NCBI RefSeq assembly: GCF_000756615.1
Contig: NZ_CP009288.1
Location: forward strand, 2,914,001 to 2,978,000
Direction of reading: 5' to 3'
DNA: 64,000 bases
DNA from: Paenibacillus durus
GTDB lineage: Bacteria > Bacillota > Bacilli > Paenibacillales > Paenibacillaceae
The first letter of the stretch is position 1, and each line of letters starts with the position of its first letter. Shown in pieces: positions 8,511 through 16,262 of the stretch. Made by a program: the position numbers and the translations under genes. The notes below the pieces were generated by a model, which was not told the DNA's origin, did no database searches, and was given only the letters and a program-made list of their open reading frames with translations.

Positions 8511-8620
8511 GCGGGACCTCCCTAACAGTTGTTTGTATCTATCGTAACCCGTTTGTTTTTATTTGGCAAAAAGATAGAGGATGCTATATAAGCTCACATC
8601 TATTCAGTTTTTAAGCAAAA

Positions 8621-8652
8621 TTGTTTATAAACTATTCATTCCTTGCTATAAT
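8621..8652 (+). promoter_or_regulatory. Candidate promoter of the nucleoside hydrolase gene
   Basis: An extended -10 element TGCTATAAT (hexamer 8647-8652) lies about 100 bases before the coding start. The best -35 candidate, TTGTTT (8621-8626), is 20 bases away. This is long, but acceptable with an extended -10. Confidence 0.45.
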
Positions 8653-8752
8653 AGGCTTCGATTGAGCAAAAATTCATAGATTCAAGTGCAGCAGATGGCA
8701 CATTTTATTACAGGAGAGCTGCTGAAATTAATCGGATGGAGTGGGGAAATAC

Positions 8753-9697
8753 ATGGATAAACGTAAAATACTGATGATAGACACCGATACAGCTGGCGAT
8801 GATTGCACCGCTCTGCTGCTGGCGCTTCGCTGGCCGGGAGTGGAAGTCAAGGCCATTACAACGGTTGCGGGCAATATTCCGCTGTCTTTGTGTACGCGCA
8901 ATGCCCTGACCACGCTGGAAACGGCGGAGCGTCCTGATGTGCCGGTGTACCCCGGCGCAGTTAAACCGCTGATGCGGGGACTGTTCACAGCCGAGCATGT
9001 TCATGGCCATGACGGGATGGGCGGCTCGAACTTTCCCGAGCCTTCGCTGAGGCCCCGGGAGGAGCATGCGGCTAACGCGATTGTCCGGCTGATCAACGAG
9101 CATCCAGGTGAAATCGAGATGATCGCGCAGGCGCCGCTGACGAATCTGGCGCTCGCCTATTCGCTTGATCCGTCCATTGCCGGAAAGCTGAAGCATATGT
9201 GGGTGATGGGCGGAGCGAATAATTATATAGGCAATGACAGCCCGGCAGCGGAATTCAATTTCCTCGTCGATCCTGAAGCGGCGCATATCGTTGTTCATGC
9301 CGGTTTCAACCTGACGATGGTCGGATGGGATGTATGCCACCGGCAGCCGGTCATGGCAGAGGAGCATCTCCGCTTGATTGAAGCCATGGATACCGAATTC
9401 GCCCGTTTCTACTTGAAGGTGCTGCGGACCAATATGGAACGAGGGCTTAAGCAGCACGGGTATCGCCGGCTGTCCCATCCAGATACGCTTACCGTCGCCA
9501 TGGCCATCGACAACCGGGTCATGGCCCGGTCGAATCGCTTCTACATCGATGTGGAGCATAAGAGCGAGCTGACCAAAGGCTACAGTCTTGTCGACCAGAA
9601 CAATATCCTAAAAAAGGAGCCGAATGCCGAGGTGTGCCTTGAGGCCGACCTTGAGCTGTTCCGGGAGATGGTATTTTCGCTGATGAAGCAGCGGTGA
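8753..9697 (+). CDS. Inosine/uridine-preferring nucleoside hydrolase
   Basis: A protein of 314 residues of the IUNH family, which cleaves the N-glycosidic bond of ribonucleosides to free base and ribose. The calcium-binding N-terminal motif appears as DTDTAGDDCTAL (usual DTDPGxDDxxAL). Also seen are HGHDGMGG, the IAQAPLTNLALA segment, the MGGANNYIGNDSPAAEFNFLVDPEAA motif and the C-terminal HPDTLTVAMAID with the usual D. A GTG at 8741 is in frame, but ATG 8753 is better placed behind GTGGGGA. Substrate range cannot be predicted. It probably serves nucleoside salvage, with no linked transporter in the window. Confidence 0.92.
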   Translation: MDKRKILMIDTDTAGDDCTALLLALRWPGVEVKAITTVAGNIPLSLCTRNALTTLETAERPDVPVYPGAVKPLMRGLFTAEHVHGHDGMGGSNFPEPSLRPREEHAANAIVRLINEHPGEIEMIAQAPLTNLALAYSLDPSIAGKLKHMWVMGGANNYIGNDSPAAEFNFLVDPEAAHIVVHAGFNLTMVGWDVCHRQPVMAEEHLRLIEAMDTEFARFYLKVLRTNMERGLKQHGYRRLSHPDTLTVAMAIDNRVMARSNRFYIDVEHKSELTKGYSLVDQNNILKKEPNAEVCLEADLELFREMVFSLMKQR

Positions 9698-9776
9698 CAT
9701 ATAAAAGGATTTGAGAAATGTAAGTTGAATTATTATATTACGATGTAATTAATTGAGAGATTGGCAGGTTAAAGAT

Positions 9777-10727
9777 ATGGAGAATAGGTTGAAAGACAAA
9801 ATAAGGAATAAAGAGACCGGCATTTTAACATATGGAATGACGCCGCCGAAGGCAACCCATCCCCCGGAAAAGATTGCAGAAATTTCACAAAAGCAATGTG
9901 AAAGAATTAAAGATTTGGACATAGACGCCTTAATTCTTTACGATGTTCAGGAGGAAGCGGATCGAATTGAACAAGAAAGACCTTTTCCCTATTTGTCGAC
10001 CATTGACCCGACTACGTATAGTAATGTGTATCTAAACCCATTGTCCGTTCCGAAAATTATTTATCGCTGCGTGGGCAAGTATTCTGAACCGCAGTTGGTG
10101 GATTGGCTAAAATCAGATATGGATCAGGACAGGTTTTCTGTGTTTGTGGGAAGTTCCTCCAGTCAGCAAGAGGTTAAATTGGATTTGACAGAAGCCTATC
10201 GTTTAAGCAAACAACATAATCGGGGTTTAACTTTTGGGGGAGTCGTCATTCCTGAAAGACATATGAAAAAGAATGATGAGCATATACGGGTCGCCAATAA
10301 AGTAAAAAGCGGATGCAGTTTTTTCGTATCACAGGCAACTTATGATGTAGAGGCGTCGAAAAATTTCTTGTCTGATTATTTTTACTATTGCACAAATAAC
10401 GGGCTTGAAATGGTACCCATATTATTTAATATCGCACCTTGCGGCTCACCCAAAACGTTGGAATTTATGAAATGGCTCGGCATAAGCATTCCGAAATGGC
10501 TGGAGAACGACTTGAAATACTCTAGTGATGTATTGGACAAGTCGATAACATTGACTCAAAAAATCTTTGCGGAACTATTGGAATTTGGATTGGAGAAGGG
10601 AATACCTGTCGGATGCAGCGTAGAGAGTGTTTCAACTAGAAAAGTAGAAATAGAAGCATCAGTCCAACTGGTTAAAGATATCAAATCGATCTTGGATAAC
10701 AAGCTGAGCCGAGCCGCTGTAATCTAA
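9777..10727 (+). CDS. MetF-like (methylenetetrahydrofolate reductase-type) protein
   Basis: A protein of about 316 residues with a MetF-like TIM-barrel layout. It shows ILTYGMTPPKATHPPEKIAE at the first strand, a domain-wide pattern of alternating strands and helices, GVVIPERH, and VKSGCSFFVSQATYDVEASKNFLSDY, which matches the MetF K-x-x-AGA-x-F-x-x-TQ-x-x-[FY]-D segment. The usual catalytic Glu of the first strand (SFEFFPPK in MetF) is not preserved. FAD and folate use is therefore uncertain, and it may be a related enzyme. TTG 9753 is in frame, but ATG 9777 is preferred. Codon use is clearly more AT-rich than the neighbours, which suggests recent transfer. Confidence 0.65.
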   Translation: MENRLKDKIRNKETGILTYGMTPPKATHPPEKIAEISQKQCERIKDLDIDALILYDVQEEADRIEQERPFPYLSTIDPTTYSNVYLNPLSVPKIIYRCVGKYSEPQLVDWLKSDMDQDRFSVFVGSSSSQQEVKLDLTEAYRLSKQHNRGLTFGGVVIPERHMKKNDEHIRVANKVKSGCSFFVSQATYDVEASKNFLSDYFYYCTNNGLEMVPILFNIAPCGSPKTLEFMKWLGISIPKWLENDLKYSSDVLDKSITLTQKIFAELLEFGLEKGIPVGCSVESVSTRKVEIEASVQLVKDIKSILDNKLSRAAVI

Positions 10728-10752
10728 GCTGGACAAGCTGCCGACAAAACGC

Positions 10753-10796
10753 AAAAATGACATTCAAACCGTTGTTGGTTGGAATGTCATTTTTTG
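10753..10796. terminator. Bidirectional terminator between metF-like gene and thiE
   Basis: A perfect 13-bp stem (10753-10765 with 10782-10794) carries an A-run on the left and a T-run on the right. It can therefore stop transcription from both converging units. Confidence 0.9.
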
Positions 10797-10870
10797 TATA
10801 GTTATTGTTCCTCGCTAGAGCGAAACAAATGGAAGACGAATGATCCGCTGCGGGCCTGCTAGGTACCGGT

Positions 10871-11554
10871 TTACCGGGCGGCAAGCTGGGCAAACACCTC
10901 CGCCGCTTCCTGCGGATGATCGGCCCCGGCAATGGCCGAAATGACCGAAACGCCGTCCGCGCCTGCGGCAAGAACGGGGGAGGCGTTGGCTGCGGTAATA
11001 CCGCCGATGCCGACTAGGGGAATGGTAATTCCTTCTCTGCGTAAATTCTGGATCAGAATCGTGCCCTGTACCGGTCTGGCGTCATCCTTCGAGGATGTGG
11101 GATAGACCGGGCCGATTCCGAGATAGTCGGCCCCGTCGTCAATCGCCTGCCGCACCTCCTCGGGTGTATGCGCGGACACGCCGATGATCTTACGGCTGCC
11201 CAGCCGCTCACGAAGAACCCGCGCAGGCTCGTCGTCCTGGCCGACATGCACGCCGTCCGCGTCAAGCTGGATCGCCAGGTCGATATCGTCGTTGACGATA
11301 AAAGGCACGCCGTGATCGCGGCATATCGCCTGAAGCTCCCGGGCCAGATTAACCTTGGCTTCGCCGATAAGCGCGCCGGGACCTTTTTCGCGGAATTGAA
11401 AGATCGTAACCCCTCCGGCAATCGCCTCCGTAAGCACTTCGGCTGCCGGTCTGCGGCTGTTGACGCTGCCCATAATAAAGTACACCCGAAGATGTGCCCG
11501 CACCGCTTCGCTATCCAGCCTGCCGTCATTTGAGATGGCGTCACGTTCGTTCAT
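10871..11554 (-). CDS. thiE: Thiamine-phosphate synthase
   Basis: A 227-residue TIM-barrel enzyme that joins hydroxymethylpyrimidine diphosphate and thiazole phosphate to thiamine phosphate. Signature segments are present: GGVTIFQFREKG, FIVNDDIDLAIQLDADGVHVGQDD, IGVSAHTPEEVRQAIDDGADYLGIGPVYPTSSKDD and PLVGIGGITAANASPVLAAGADGVSVISAI. These hold the pyrophosphate-binding and glycine-loop residues. It is the last gene of the thiamine operon, coupled to thiD by ATGA (11551-11554), so it should be governed by the TPP riboswitch far upstream. Confidence 0.97.
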   Translation of the reverse strand: MNERDAISNDGRLDSEAVRAHLRVYFIMGSVNSRRPAAEVLTEAIAGGVTIFQFREKGPGALIGEAKVNLARELQAICRDHGVPFIVNDDIDLAIQLDADGVHVGQDDEPARVLRERLGSRKIIGVSAHTPEEVRQAIDDGADYLGIGPVYPTSSKDDARPVQGTILIQNLRREGITIPLVGIGGITAANASPVLAAGADGVSVISAIAGADHPQEAAEVFAQLAAR

Positions 11555-12375
11555 CGTTTCTCCTTCCCTTCTGCGCGCAGCCTGCGGCCGTATGCAAAAT
11601 GATTGGTCGGCCCGTGTCCCGCCCCGATGCCAAGGCCGTCTTCGATCGCTGCCCGGATAAACGCTTTGGCGGTTCGGGCGGCTTCCTCTGCCGAATGTCC
11701 CTTCGCCAGCTCCGCCGTCAGCGCGGCGGAATAGGTGCAGCCCGTTCCGTGCGTATGCCGGGTGTCGATGCGGGGACTCTCCATGTATATGAAATCCTTG
11801 CCGTCATACAGCAGATCCGTGACGACGCCGTCCCCGCTGCCGTGGCCTCCCTTAACGACAACATAACGCGAACCCATTTGCGCGATTCTTCTTGCCGCTT
11901 CCTCGCAGTCTGCCAGGCTGGCAATCGTCATATCGGCAATGATTTCCGCTTCCGGAATGTTCGGCGTCGTTACAAGTGCAAGCGGAAGCAGATGCCGGAT
12001 CAGAGACTGCACCGCTTCCCGCAGAAGAAGGGAGGACCCTCCTTTGGCAACCATAACCGGATCTACGACCAGGTTATTCCATCCGTATTGGCGGATTTTA
12101 TCGGCAGCGGTCCGGATAATTTCTCCGCTGAACAGCATGCCGGTCTTGAGCGCATCCGGGGTCAGATCCTCGCCAATGGAATCGAGCTGCTGCGCCACAG
12201 CTTCCGGATCAAGCGGGTACACGCCCTGAACCCCGAGCGTATTCTGCGCCGTTACCGCAGTCAGCGCCGACATGCCGTAAACGCCCAGCTCCTGAAACGT
12301 CTTAAGGTCGGCCTGGATGCCCGCGCCTCCGCCACTGTCCGAACCGGCAATTGTTAACGCCTTGTATACGTTCAT
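11551..12375 (-). CDS. thiD: Hydroxymethylpyrimidine / phosphomethylpyrimidine kinase
   Basis: A 274-residue ribokinase-superfamily enzyme that phosphorylates HMP and HMP-P. It starts with ALTIAGSDSGGGAGIQADLKTF, the substrate and ATP loop of ThiD, and has the active-site block DTRHTHGTGCTYSAALTAELAKGHS near the C-terminus. The Gly-Thr-Gly-Cys anion hole is intact. It follows thiM by 32 bases and overlaps thiE. This order completes salvage of both thiamine halves. Confidence 0.97.
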   Translation of the reverse strand: MNVYKALTIAGSDSGGGAGIQADLKTFQELGVYGMSALTAVTAQNTLGVQGVYPLDPEAVAQQLDSIGEDLTPDALKTGMLFSGEIIRTAADKIRQYGWNNLVVDPVMVAKGGSSLLLREAVQSLIRHLLPLALVTTPNIPEAEIIADMTIASLADCEEAARRIAQMGSRYVVVKGGHGSGDGVVTDLLYDGKDFIYMESPRIDTRHTHGTGCTYSAALTAELAKGHSAEEAARTAKAFIRAAIEDGLGIGAGHGPTNHFAYGRRLRAEGKEKR

Positions 12376-12407
12376 ATTTGTTCGTCTCCCTTGCTGGAAA
12401 TTTCGGG

Positions 12408-13199
12408 TTAAACTTCGCGGATTCTCGACAATTTTCCGTATTCCTCCGGCGTAAGAAGAGAGAGCTGATTCAGAAGTTCGATCTGGAAGCTGCCTGGACC
12501 CTGTTCAGCCGTCTTGGCGGCGGCGATTTCAGCAGCGACTCCGTAGAAGGAGAGGGCTTCCGCAGCCGCTTCCAGCGGGGAATCCCCGGCAACCGCCAGA
12601 AAAGCGGCAACGACGGAGCTGAGCAGGCAACCGGTTCCGGTTACTTTGGTCAGAATGGGGTGGCCGTTGGCAGCGATATACGTTTTGTTACCGTCGGTGA
12701 TAATATCCTCTTTGCCGGTAACAATGGCGATACATCCGAGCTTTTTCGCCGCTTTTTGGGCCACTTCGACATGATCGCCGTCGCCTGCGCCCGCGTCCAC
12801 TCCTTTAATGGACCATTTCTCCCCGATGACATTGGCAACCTCGGCCACATTGCCCCGCAGTGCGGTAATCTTCAGTTCGGAAACAAGCCGATGCGTCACT
12901 TCCGTCCGGTAGGCGGTAGCGCCCGCTCCCACGGGATCGAGCACGACCGGGACGCCGTGTTTGTTGGCAGACTGGCCAGCCAGCAGCATAGCCTTAATGG
13001 CGTGATCGTTAAGCGTTCCGATATTAATCAGGACAGCGCCGGACATTGCAGCGACATCCGCCACTTCTTCATGCGCATCCGCCATAAACGGCGAAGCTCC
13101 CAGAGCGAGCAGGCCGTTAGCGGTAAAGTTGGTGACGACGATGTTGGTAATGTTGTGGATGAGCGGATTGTTTTCCCGAAGCTTGGTTATGAATGACAT
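12408..13199 (-). CDS. thiM: Hydroxyethylthiazole kinase
   Basis: A 263-residue thiazole salvage kinase. It shows NPLIHNITNIVVTNFTANGLLALGASPFMADAHEEV at the N-terminus (the thiazole-binding stretch), PVVLDPVGAGATAYRTE, and the ATP-site block VTGTGCLLSSVVAAFLAV. The ribosome site is GGAGGAAT before ATG. Its promoter-proximal neighbour thiY ends 244 bases upstream, and that gap is filled by a palindromic element. Whether thiM is still cotranscribed from the riboswitch promoter is therefore an open point. Confidence 0.97.
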   Translation of the reverse strand: MSFITKLRENNPLIHNITNIVVTNFTANGLLALGASPFMADAHEEVADVAAMSGAVLINIGTLNDHAIKAMLLAGQSANKHGVPVVLDPVGAGATAYRTEVTHRLVSELKITALRGNVAEVANVIGEKWSIKGVDAGAGDGDHVEVAQKAAKKLGCIAIVTGKEDIITDGNKTYIAANGHPILTKVTGTGCLLSSVVAAFLAVAGDSPLEAAAEALSFYGVAAEIAAAKTAEQGPGSFQIELLNQLSLLTPEEYGKLSRIREV

Positions 13200-13223
13200 T
13201 TGGAATTCCTCCTAATTTGAGTA

Positions 13224-13441
13224 TATATAAGATGAACTTAAGACTTTTCTATCAGATATCAGTCGTAACTACGAGGAATGTTTGGACTTCCGGCCGCTGT
13301 TGTCTCCAGATTTCTTGATTTAAAACCGCTCTTGGCGGTTGAAATCCGGAGACAAAGGCGATCGCTATCGCTCCTACAGTTCCAAACTTCCCCTTCGTTC
13401 CTTCTTCCCCTGATGTCATTTTTTCAAGTTCATCTTATATA
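13224..13441. mobile_element. Palindromic MITE-like element inside the thi operon
   Basis: A 218-base element is bounded by perfect 16-bp terminal inverted repeats, TATATAAGATGAACTT (13224-13239) and its complement (13426-13441). Inside, TTGTCTCCAGATTTC pairs with GAAATCCGGAGACAA (one mismatch). AACCGC/GCGGTT forms the apical hairpin, and TTTGGACTT pairs loosely with AGTTCCAAA. It encodes no protein and abuts the thiY stop codon. Terminal repeats plus a folded non-coding core are typical of MITEs, but I see no clear target-site duplication. Confidence 0.6.
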
Positions 13442-13443
13442 GT

Positions 13444-14499
13444 TTATAGATTTATAAAAGCGTCCTCGGCCTTAATATCCGCAGGCAGCAGTCCGTTCTC
13501 CGTCAGCCACTGACGCACTTTATCCCAGCTTTCCGCATCCTGAACTCCGAAATCTTTATCTCCCGCGTCCATCAGCGGCAGCAGGACACTTAGGCTCTGC
13601 TTCTCAATCTCTTTGTCGAGTGGAGCGGTCCCGTCTTCATGCGCCAGCAGGATGGACAGCGCCTCATCGGGATGCTCTTTTACGTAGGTCTGGCCTTCCC
13701 GCATCGCCGTCAGAAACTTGATGAAGTCGTCTTTATGCTGACCGATTCCCTCGTCGCTGGCAACAAGCACAAGCTCGGAATAATCCGGCACGCCATATTT
13801 CGCCGGGTCGATAGAGTTTACGGGATGGCCTTCTTTTTGCAAAATGAGCTGCTCATGATTGATGAAACCGCCCATAATGGCATCGGTCTGTCCGGTGGAA
13901 ATGGCCGGGATCAAGTCATAGCCCACATCCACGAAATTAACCTTCTCCGGATCTCCGCCGTCGGCCTTGACCATCGTCTTAACCATCGCCTCATACAGCG
14001 GAATGGAGGAATAACCCACCGATTTACCGGCCAAATCCTTAGGGGTATGTACGGAACTGTTCGCAGGCACCATCAGGTGAGTCAATGGATGACGGACAAT
14101 GGAGGCCAGCGCTTTCACGGGGATTTTCTCCCCCCGGGCCATCAGCACCTGCGGCTGGTAGCTTAGCGCCAGATCGACCTTGCCTGCGGCGACGAGCTTC
14201 AGCGCATCATTTGTGTCCGCCGGCATCTGGATTTCCACATCAATTCCCTGTTTGGCGAAAAAGCCCTTTTCCTGAGCGGTGTACAAAAAAGAATGCACGG
14301 CGTTCGGGTACCAGTCGAGCATAAGCGTCAGCTTGTGCGCGGGCTCCGCCGGACTTGCCGCTTGAGAAGCGGTAGGCGAAGGAGAGGCAGGAGCCTTGGA
14401 GTCGCCGGATGGCGCAGAGCCGCCGCAAGCGGCGGTTACCAGAAGAAGCGAGATAGCAGGCAGGACCATTATAGCTTTAATACGGGTAAAAAAATTCAT
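13444..14499 (-). CDS. thiY: Thiamine-precursor ABC transporter, substrate-binding lipoprotein
   Basis: A 351-residue protein. The N-terminal signal ends in a lipobox (VTAAC), so it is a lipoprotein at the outer face. The body is NMT1/THI5-like: HKLTLMLDWYPNAVHSFLYTAQEKGFF, GKVDLALSYQPQVLMARGE and GKSVGYSSIPLYEAMVKTMV. This fold binds pyrimidine precursors such as N-formyl-4-amino-aminomethyl-methylpyrimidine. The start overlaps the thiX stop (TGATG). Together with thiX and thiZ it forms an importer under the TPP riboswitch. The Ser/Pro/Ala linker after the Cys is normal. Confidence 0.9.
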   Translation of the reverse strand: MNFFTRIKAIMVLPAISLLLVTAACGGSAPSGDSKAPASPSPTASQAASPAEPAHKLTLMLDWYPNAVHSFLYTAQEKGFFAKQGIDVEIQMPADTNDALKLVAAGKVDLALSYQPQVLMARGEKIPVKALASIVRHPLTHLMVPANSSVHTPKDLAGKSVGYSSIPLYEAMVKTMVKADGGDPEKVNFVDVGYDLIPAISTGQTDAIMGGFINHEQLILQKEGHPVNSIDPAKYGVPDYSELVLVASDEGIGQHKDDFIKFLTAMREGQTYVKEHPDEALSILLAHEDGTAPLDKEIEKQSLSVLLPLMDAGDKDFGVQDAESWDKVRQWLTENGLLPADIKAEDAFINL

Positions 14500-15272
14500 C
14501 AATAAGAACCTCTTTTCTTAAGAATCTGATGCTCCAGCAGCCGGACGGCCAGGAACAGTACTACACCGAGACCCGACAGGAGAGCGATCGCGGCGAACAT
14601 CTCGGCGCTGTGCAAGCTTCCCGCCATCCGGCGGCTGTAATAACCTAGTCCGCGCGTTCCCCCAAGCCATTCTCCGATGGTTGCGCCGATCACGCAGTAC
14701 ACCACCGACAGCTTAAGCCCCGAGAAAAAGGAGGGGAGCGCAAGCGGAATGCCGATCTTGACCAGCAGCTGCCTGCGGCTTGCGCCCATGGTCAGCAGCA
14801 GCTCCTTGTAGGCGCCGCCGCTTTTGGCGAGTCCGTCGTAGACGCCGACAACGACCGGAAAGAACGCGGTCAGAAAGACGACGGCGACCTTGCTCCACAG
14901 CGAATAACCGAACCACATAATAAAAATGGGGGAGAGCGCAATCAGCGGAATCGTCTGGCTGATGATGATAAAGGGATAGAGCGCTTTTTCCAGCGCCTTG
15001 GACAGGTGCATGCCGATCCCGAGCAAAATGCCGCCAACCAGCGACATCAGGCAGCCGACCACTACTTCTTCTAAGGTGGTTGGCAGATGCGTACCCAACA
15101 GCAGTCCGGTGTTCTGTACCAATGCGGTCCAGATCGAGGAGGGCGCAGGGAGGATAAAGGACGGAACATATCCTGAGCGGACGGCCGCTTCCCACACAGC
15201 GAGAATTAGCAGCAGCAGGAGAAGGAAGGCTCCGTAGCGGCGTGATCCTTCCTTAAACGGTGCGCGTTTCAT
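14499..15272 (-). CDS. thiX: Thiamine-precursor ABC transporter, permease
   Basis: A 257-residue permease of the SsuC/TauC/ThiX type with six predicted helices. The EAA-like coupling loop is KELLLTMGASRRQLLVKIGIPLALPSFFSGLKLS near residue 170. An upstream in-frame GTG/ATG series exists, but ATG 15272 follows GGAGG closely and overlaps the end of thiZ by 20 bases. Gene order, overlap and the TPP riboswitch assign it to pyrimidine-precursor import. Confidence 0.9.
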   Translation of the reverse strand: MKRAPFKEGSRRYGAFLLLLLLILAVWEAAVRSGYVPSFILPAPSSIWTALVQNTGLLLGTHLPTTLEEVVVGCLMSLVGGILLGIGMHLSKALEKALYPFIIISQTIPLIALSPIFIMWFGYSLWSKVAVVFLTAFFPVVVGVYDGLAKSGGAYKELLLTMGASRRQLLVKIGIPLALPSFFSGLKLSVVYCVIGATIGEWLGGTRGLGYYSRRMAGSLHSAEMFAAIALLSGLGVVLFLAVRLLEHQILKKRGSY

Positions 15273-16014
15273 ACAGCCTCCGCTCCAACTCGGCCCGTAA
15301 AGAGACAAAGCCAGGCTCGTAATTCATTTCCAGCCGCCGGGGTCTTGGCAGTCCCACGTTCAGCTCATGAAGGGGGCCGGAGCTGCTAGGCGGCATCAGA
15401 AAGATGCGGTCACTGAGCAGAATGGCCTCCTCCAGATCATGCGTGATGAACATAACCGTTCGCCCAAGCTCTCCCCACAGCTCCAGCAGCCAGCGGTGCA
15501 TGTCCCGCTTCGTCATGGCGTCAAGCGCGCCGAACGGCTCATCAAGCAGCATCAGCTTACCGCCGGTCATAAGTGTCCGGAGAAAAGCGGCCCGCTGCCG
15601 CATCCCGCCGGACAGCTCATGCGGATAGGCAAGCTCATAACCGGCGAGTCCGAAACGCTCCAGCATGTCTAGGACCGAGGCCGCTGCGCCCTTGCCCGCC
15701 CGGCCCTTGATCTCCAGCGGCAGCAGACAGTTGTCCAGCACAGTACGCCAAGGCATCAGCAGGTCCTGCTGAGGCATGTAGGCGATTTGGCCGAGCCGGT
15801 TCTCACCGCTGGCGCAGCCTTGCAGCGTGATTTCTCCCTGCGCCTTGGCAAGCAGTCCGGCTATCGCTTTGAACAGCGTGCTTTTGCCGCAGCCGCTGGC
15901 ACCGATAATGCTGACGAATTCACCCTGGCGGATCGTTAACGAAAGATCGGAAAATACCGGCTTCTGCTGCGGAAACGAAAAAGTAAGCCGGCGGAGAGAT
16001 AAAAGCTCTTCGAT
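15253..16014 (-). CDS. thiZ: Thiamine-precursor ABC transporter, ATPase, start codon non-standard
   Basis: Reading from the ATC codon at 16014 gives 253 residues, starting (M)EELLSLRRLTFSFPQQKPVFSDLSL. The Walker A GASGCGKST is at ~38-46, the signature LSGGMRQRAAFLRTLM at ~134, Walker B LMLLDEPFGALD at ~154 and the switch His in FITHDLEEAI. No ATG, GTG or TTG occurs in this frame between an upstream TGA (16021-16023) and the Walker A loop. A TTG at 16024-16022, right behind AAGGAGGG, would start the protein if one base were removed. The first in-frame ATG (15777) would delete Walker A and is not credible. Confidence 0.82.
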   Translation of the reverse strand: MEELLSLRRLTFSFPQQKPVFSDLSLTIRQGEFVSIIGASGCGKSTLFKAIAGLLAKAQGEITLQGCASGENRLGQIAYMPQQDLLMPWRTVLDNCLLPLEIKGRAGKGAAASVLDMLERFGLAGYELAYPHELSGGMRQRAAFLRTLMTGGKLMLLDEPFGALDAMTKRDMHRWLLELWGELGRTVMFITHDLEEAILLSDRIFLMPPSSSGPLHELNVGLPRPRRLEMNYEPGFVSLRAELERRLYETRTV

Positions 16015-16045
16015 AGTCGGTCAACCCTCCTTAACATGAATAAAG

Positions 16046-16080
16046 ACCCGTCCATTTCAGTCAGAGAAATGAACGAGCCT
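16046..16080 (-). terminator. Riboswitch expression-platform terminator
   Basis: On the minus strand GGCTCGTTCATTTC pairs with GAAATGGACGGGTC, including G-U pairs, and TCTTTATT follows. It lies between the TPP aptamer and thiZ, as expected for transcriptional attenuation. Confidence 0.75.
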
Positions 16081-16140
16081 CCAAGATATCTGCCGTACAA
16101 GCGCTAAACCTTGCGCGGCGTAGATAGGTAAGCTTTAGGT

Positions 16141-16227
16141 TCCACTTCCCTCCGCTGGTATAATCCAGATCAGGTTCCAAGGGTCCGAAGCTCGCGGCTT
16201 CGTCTCAGTCGGACGACTCCCCTAGTG
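16141..16227 (-). ncRNA. TPP riboswitch (THI element)
   Basis: The minus strand reads AGGGGAG, then ACTGAGACG (P2/J3-2), and then the invariant CCTGATCTGGATTATACCAG followed by GGAGGGAAGTGG. This is the classical THI-box arrangement. It binds thiamine diphosphate and, with the downstream hairpin, should shut off the thiZXY-thiMDE transcript when thiamine is sufficient. Confidence 0.97.
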
Positions 16228-16262
16228 AAATTGCGGTCTTTATTCGGTTATAAGCTTATTTA

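Noticed and set aside
13200..13443. A second TPP riboswitch directly before thiM
   Set aside because: The interval is filled by an inverted-repeat element and lacks the CTGAGA and CCTGATCTGGAT motifs, which are found only at 16141-16227.
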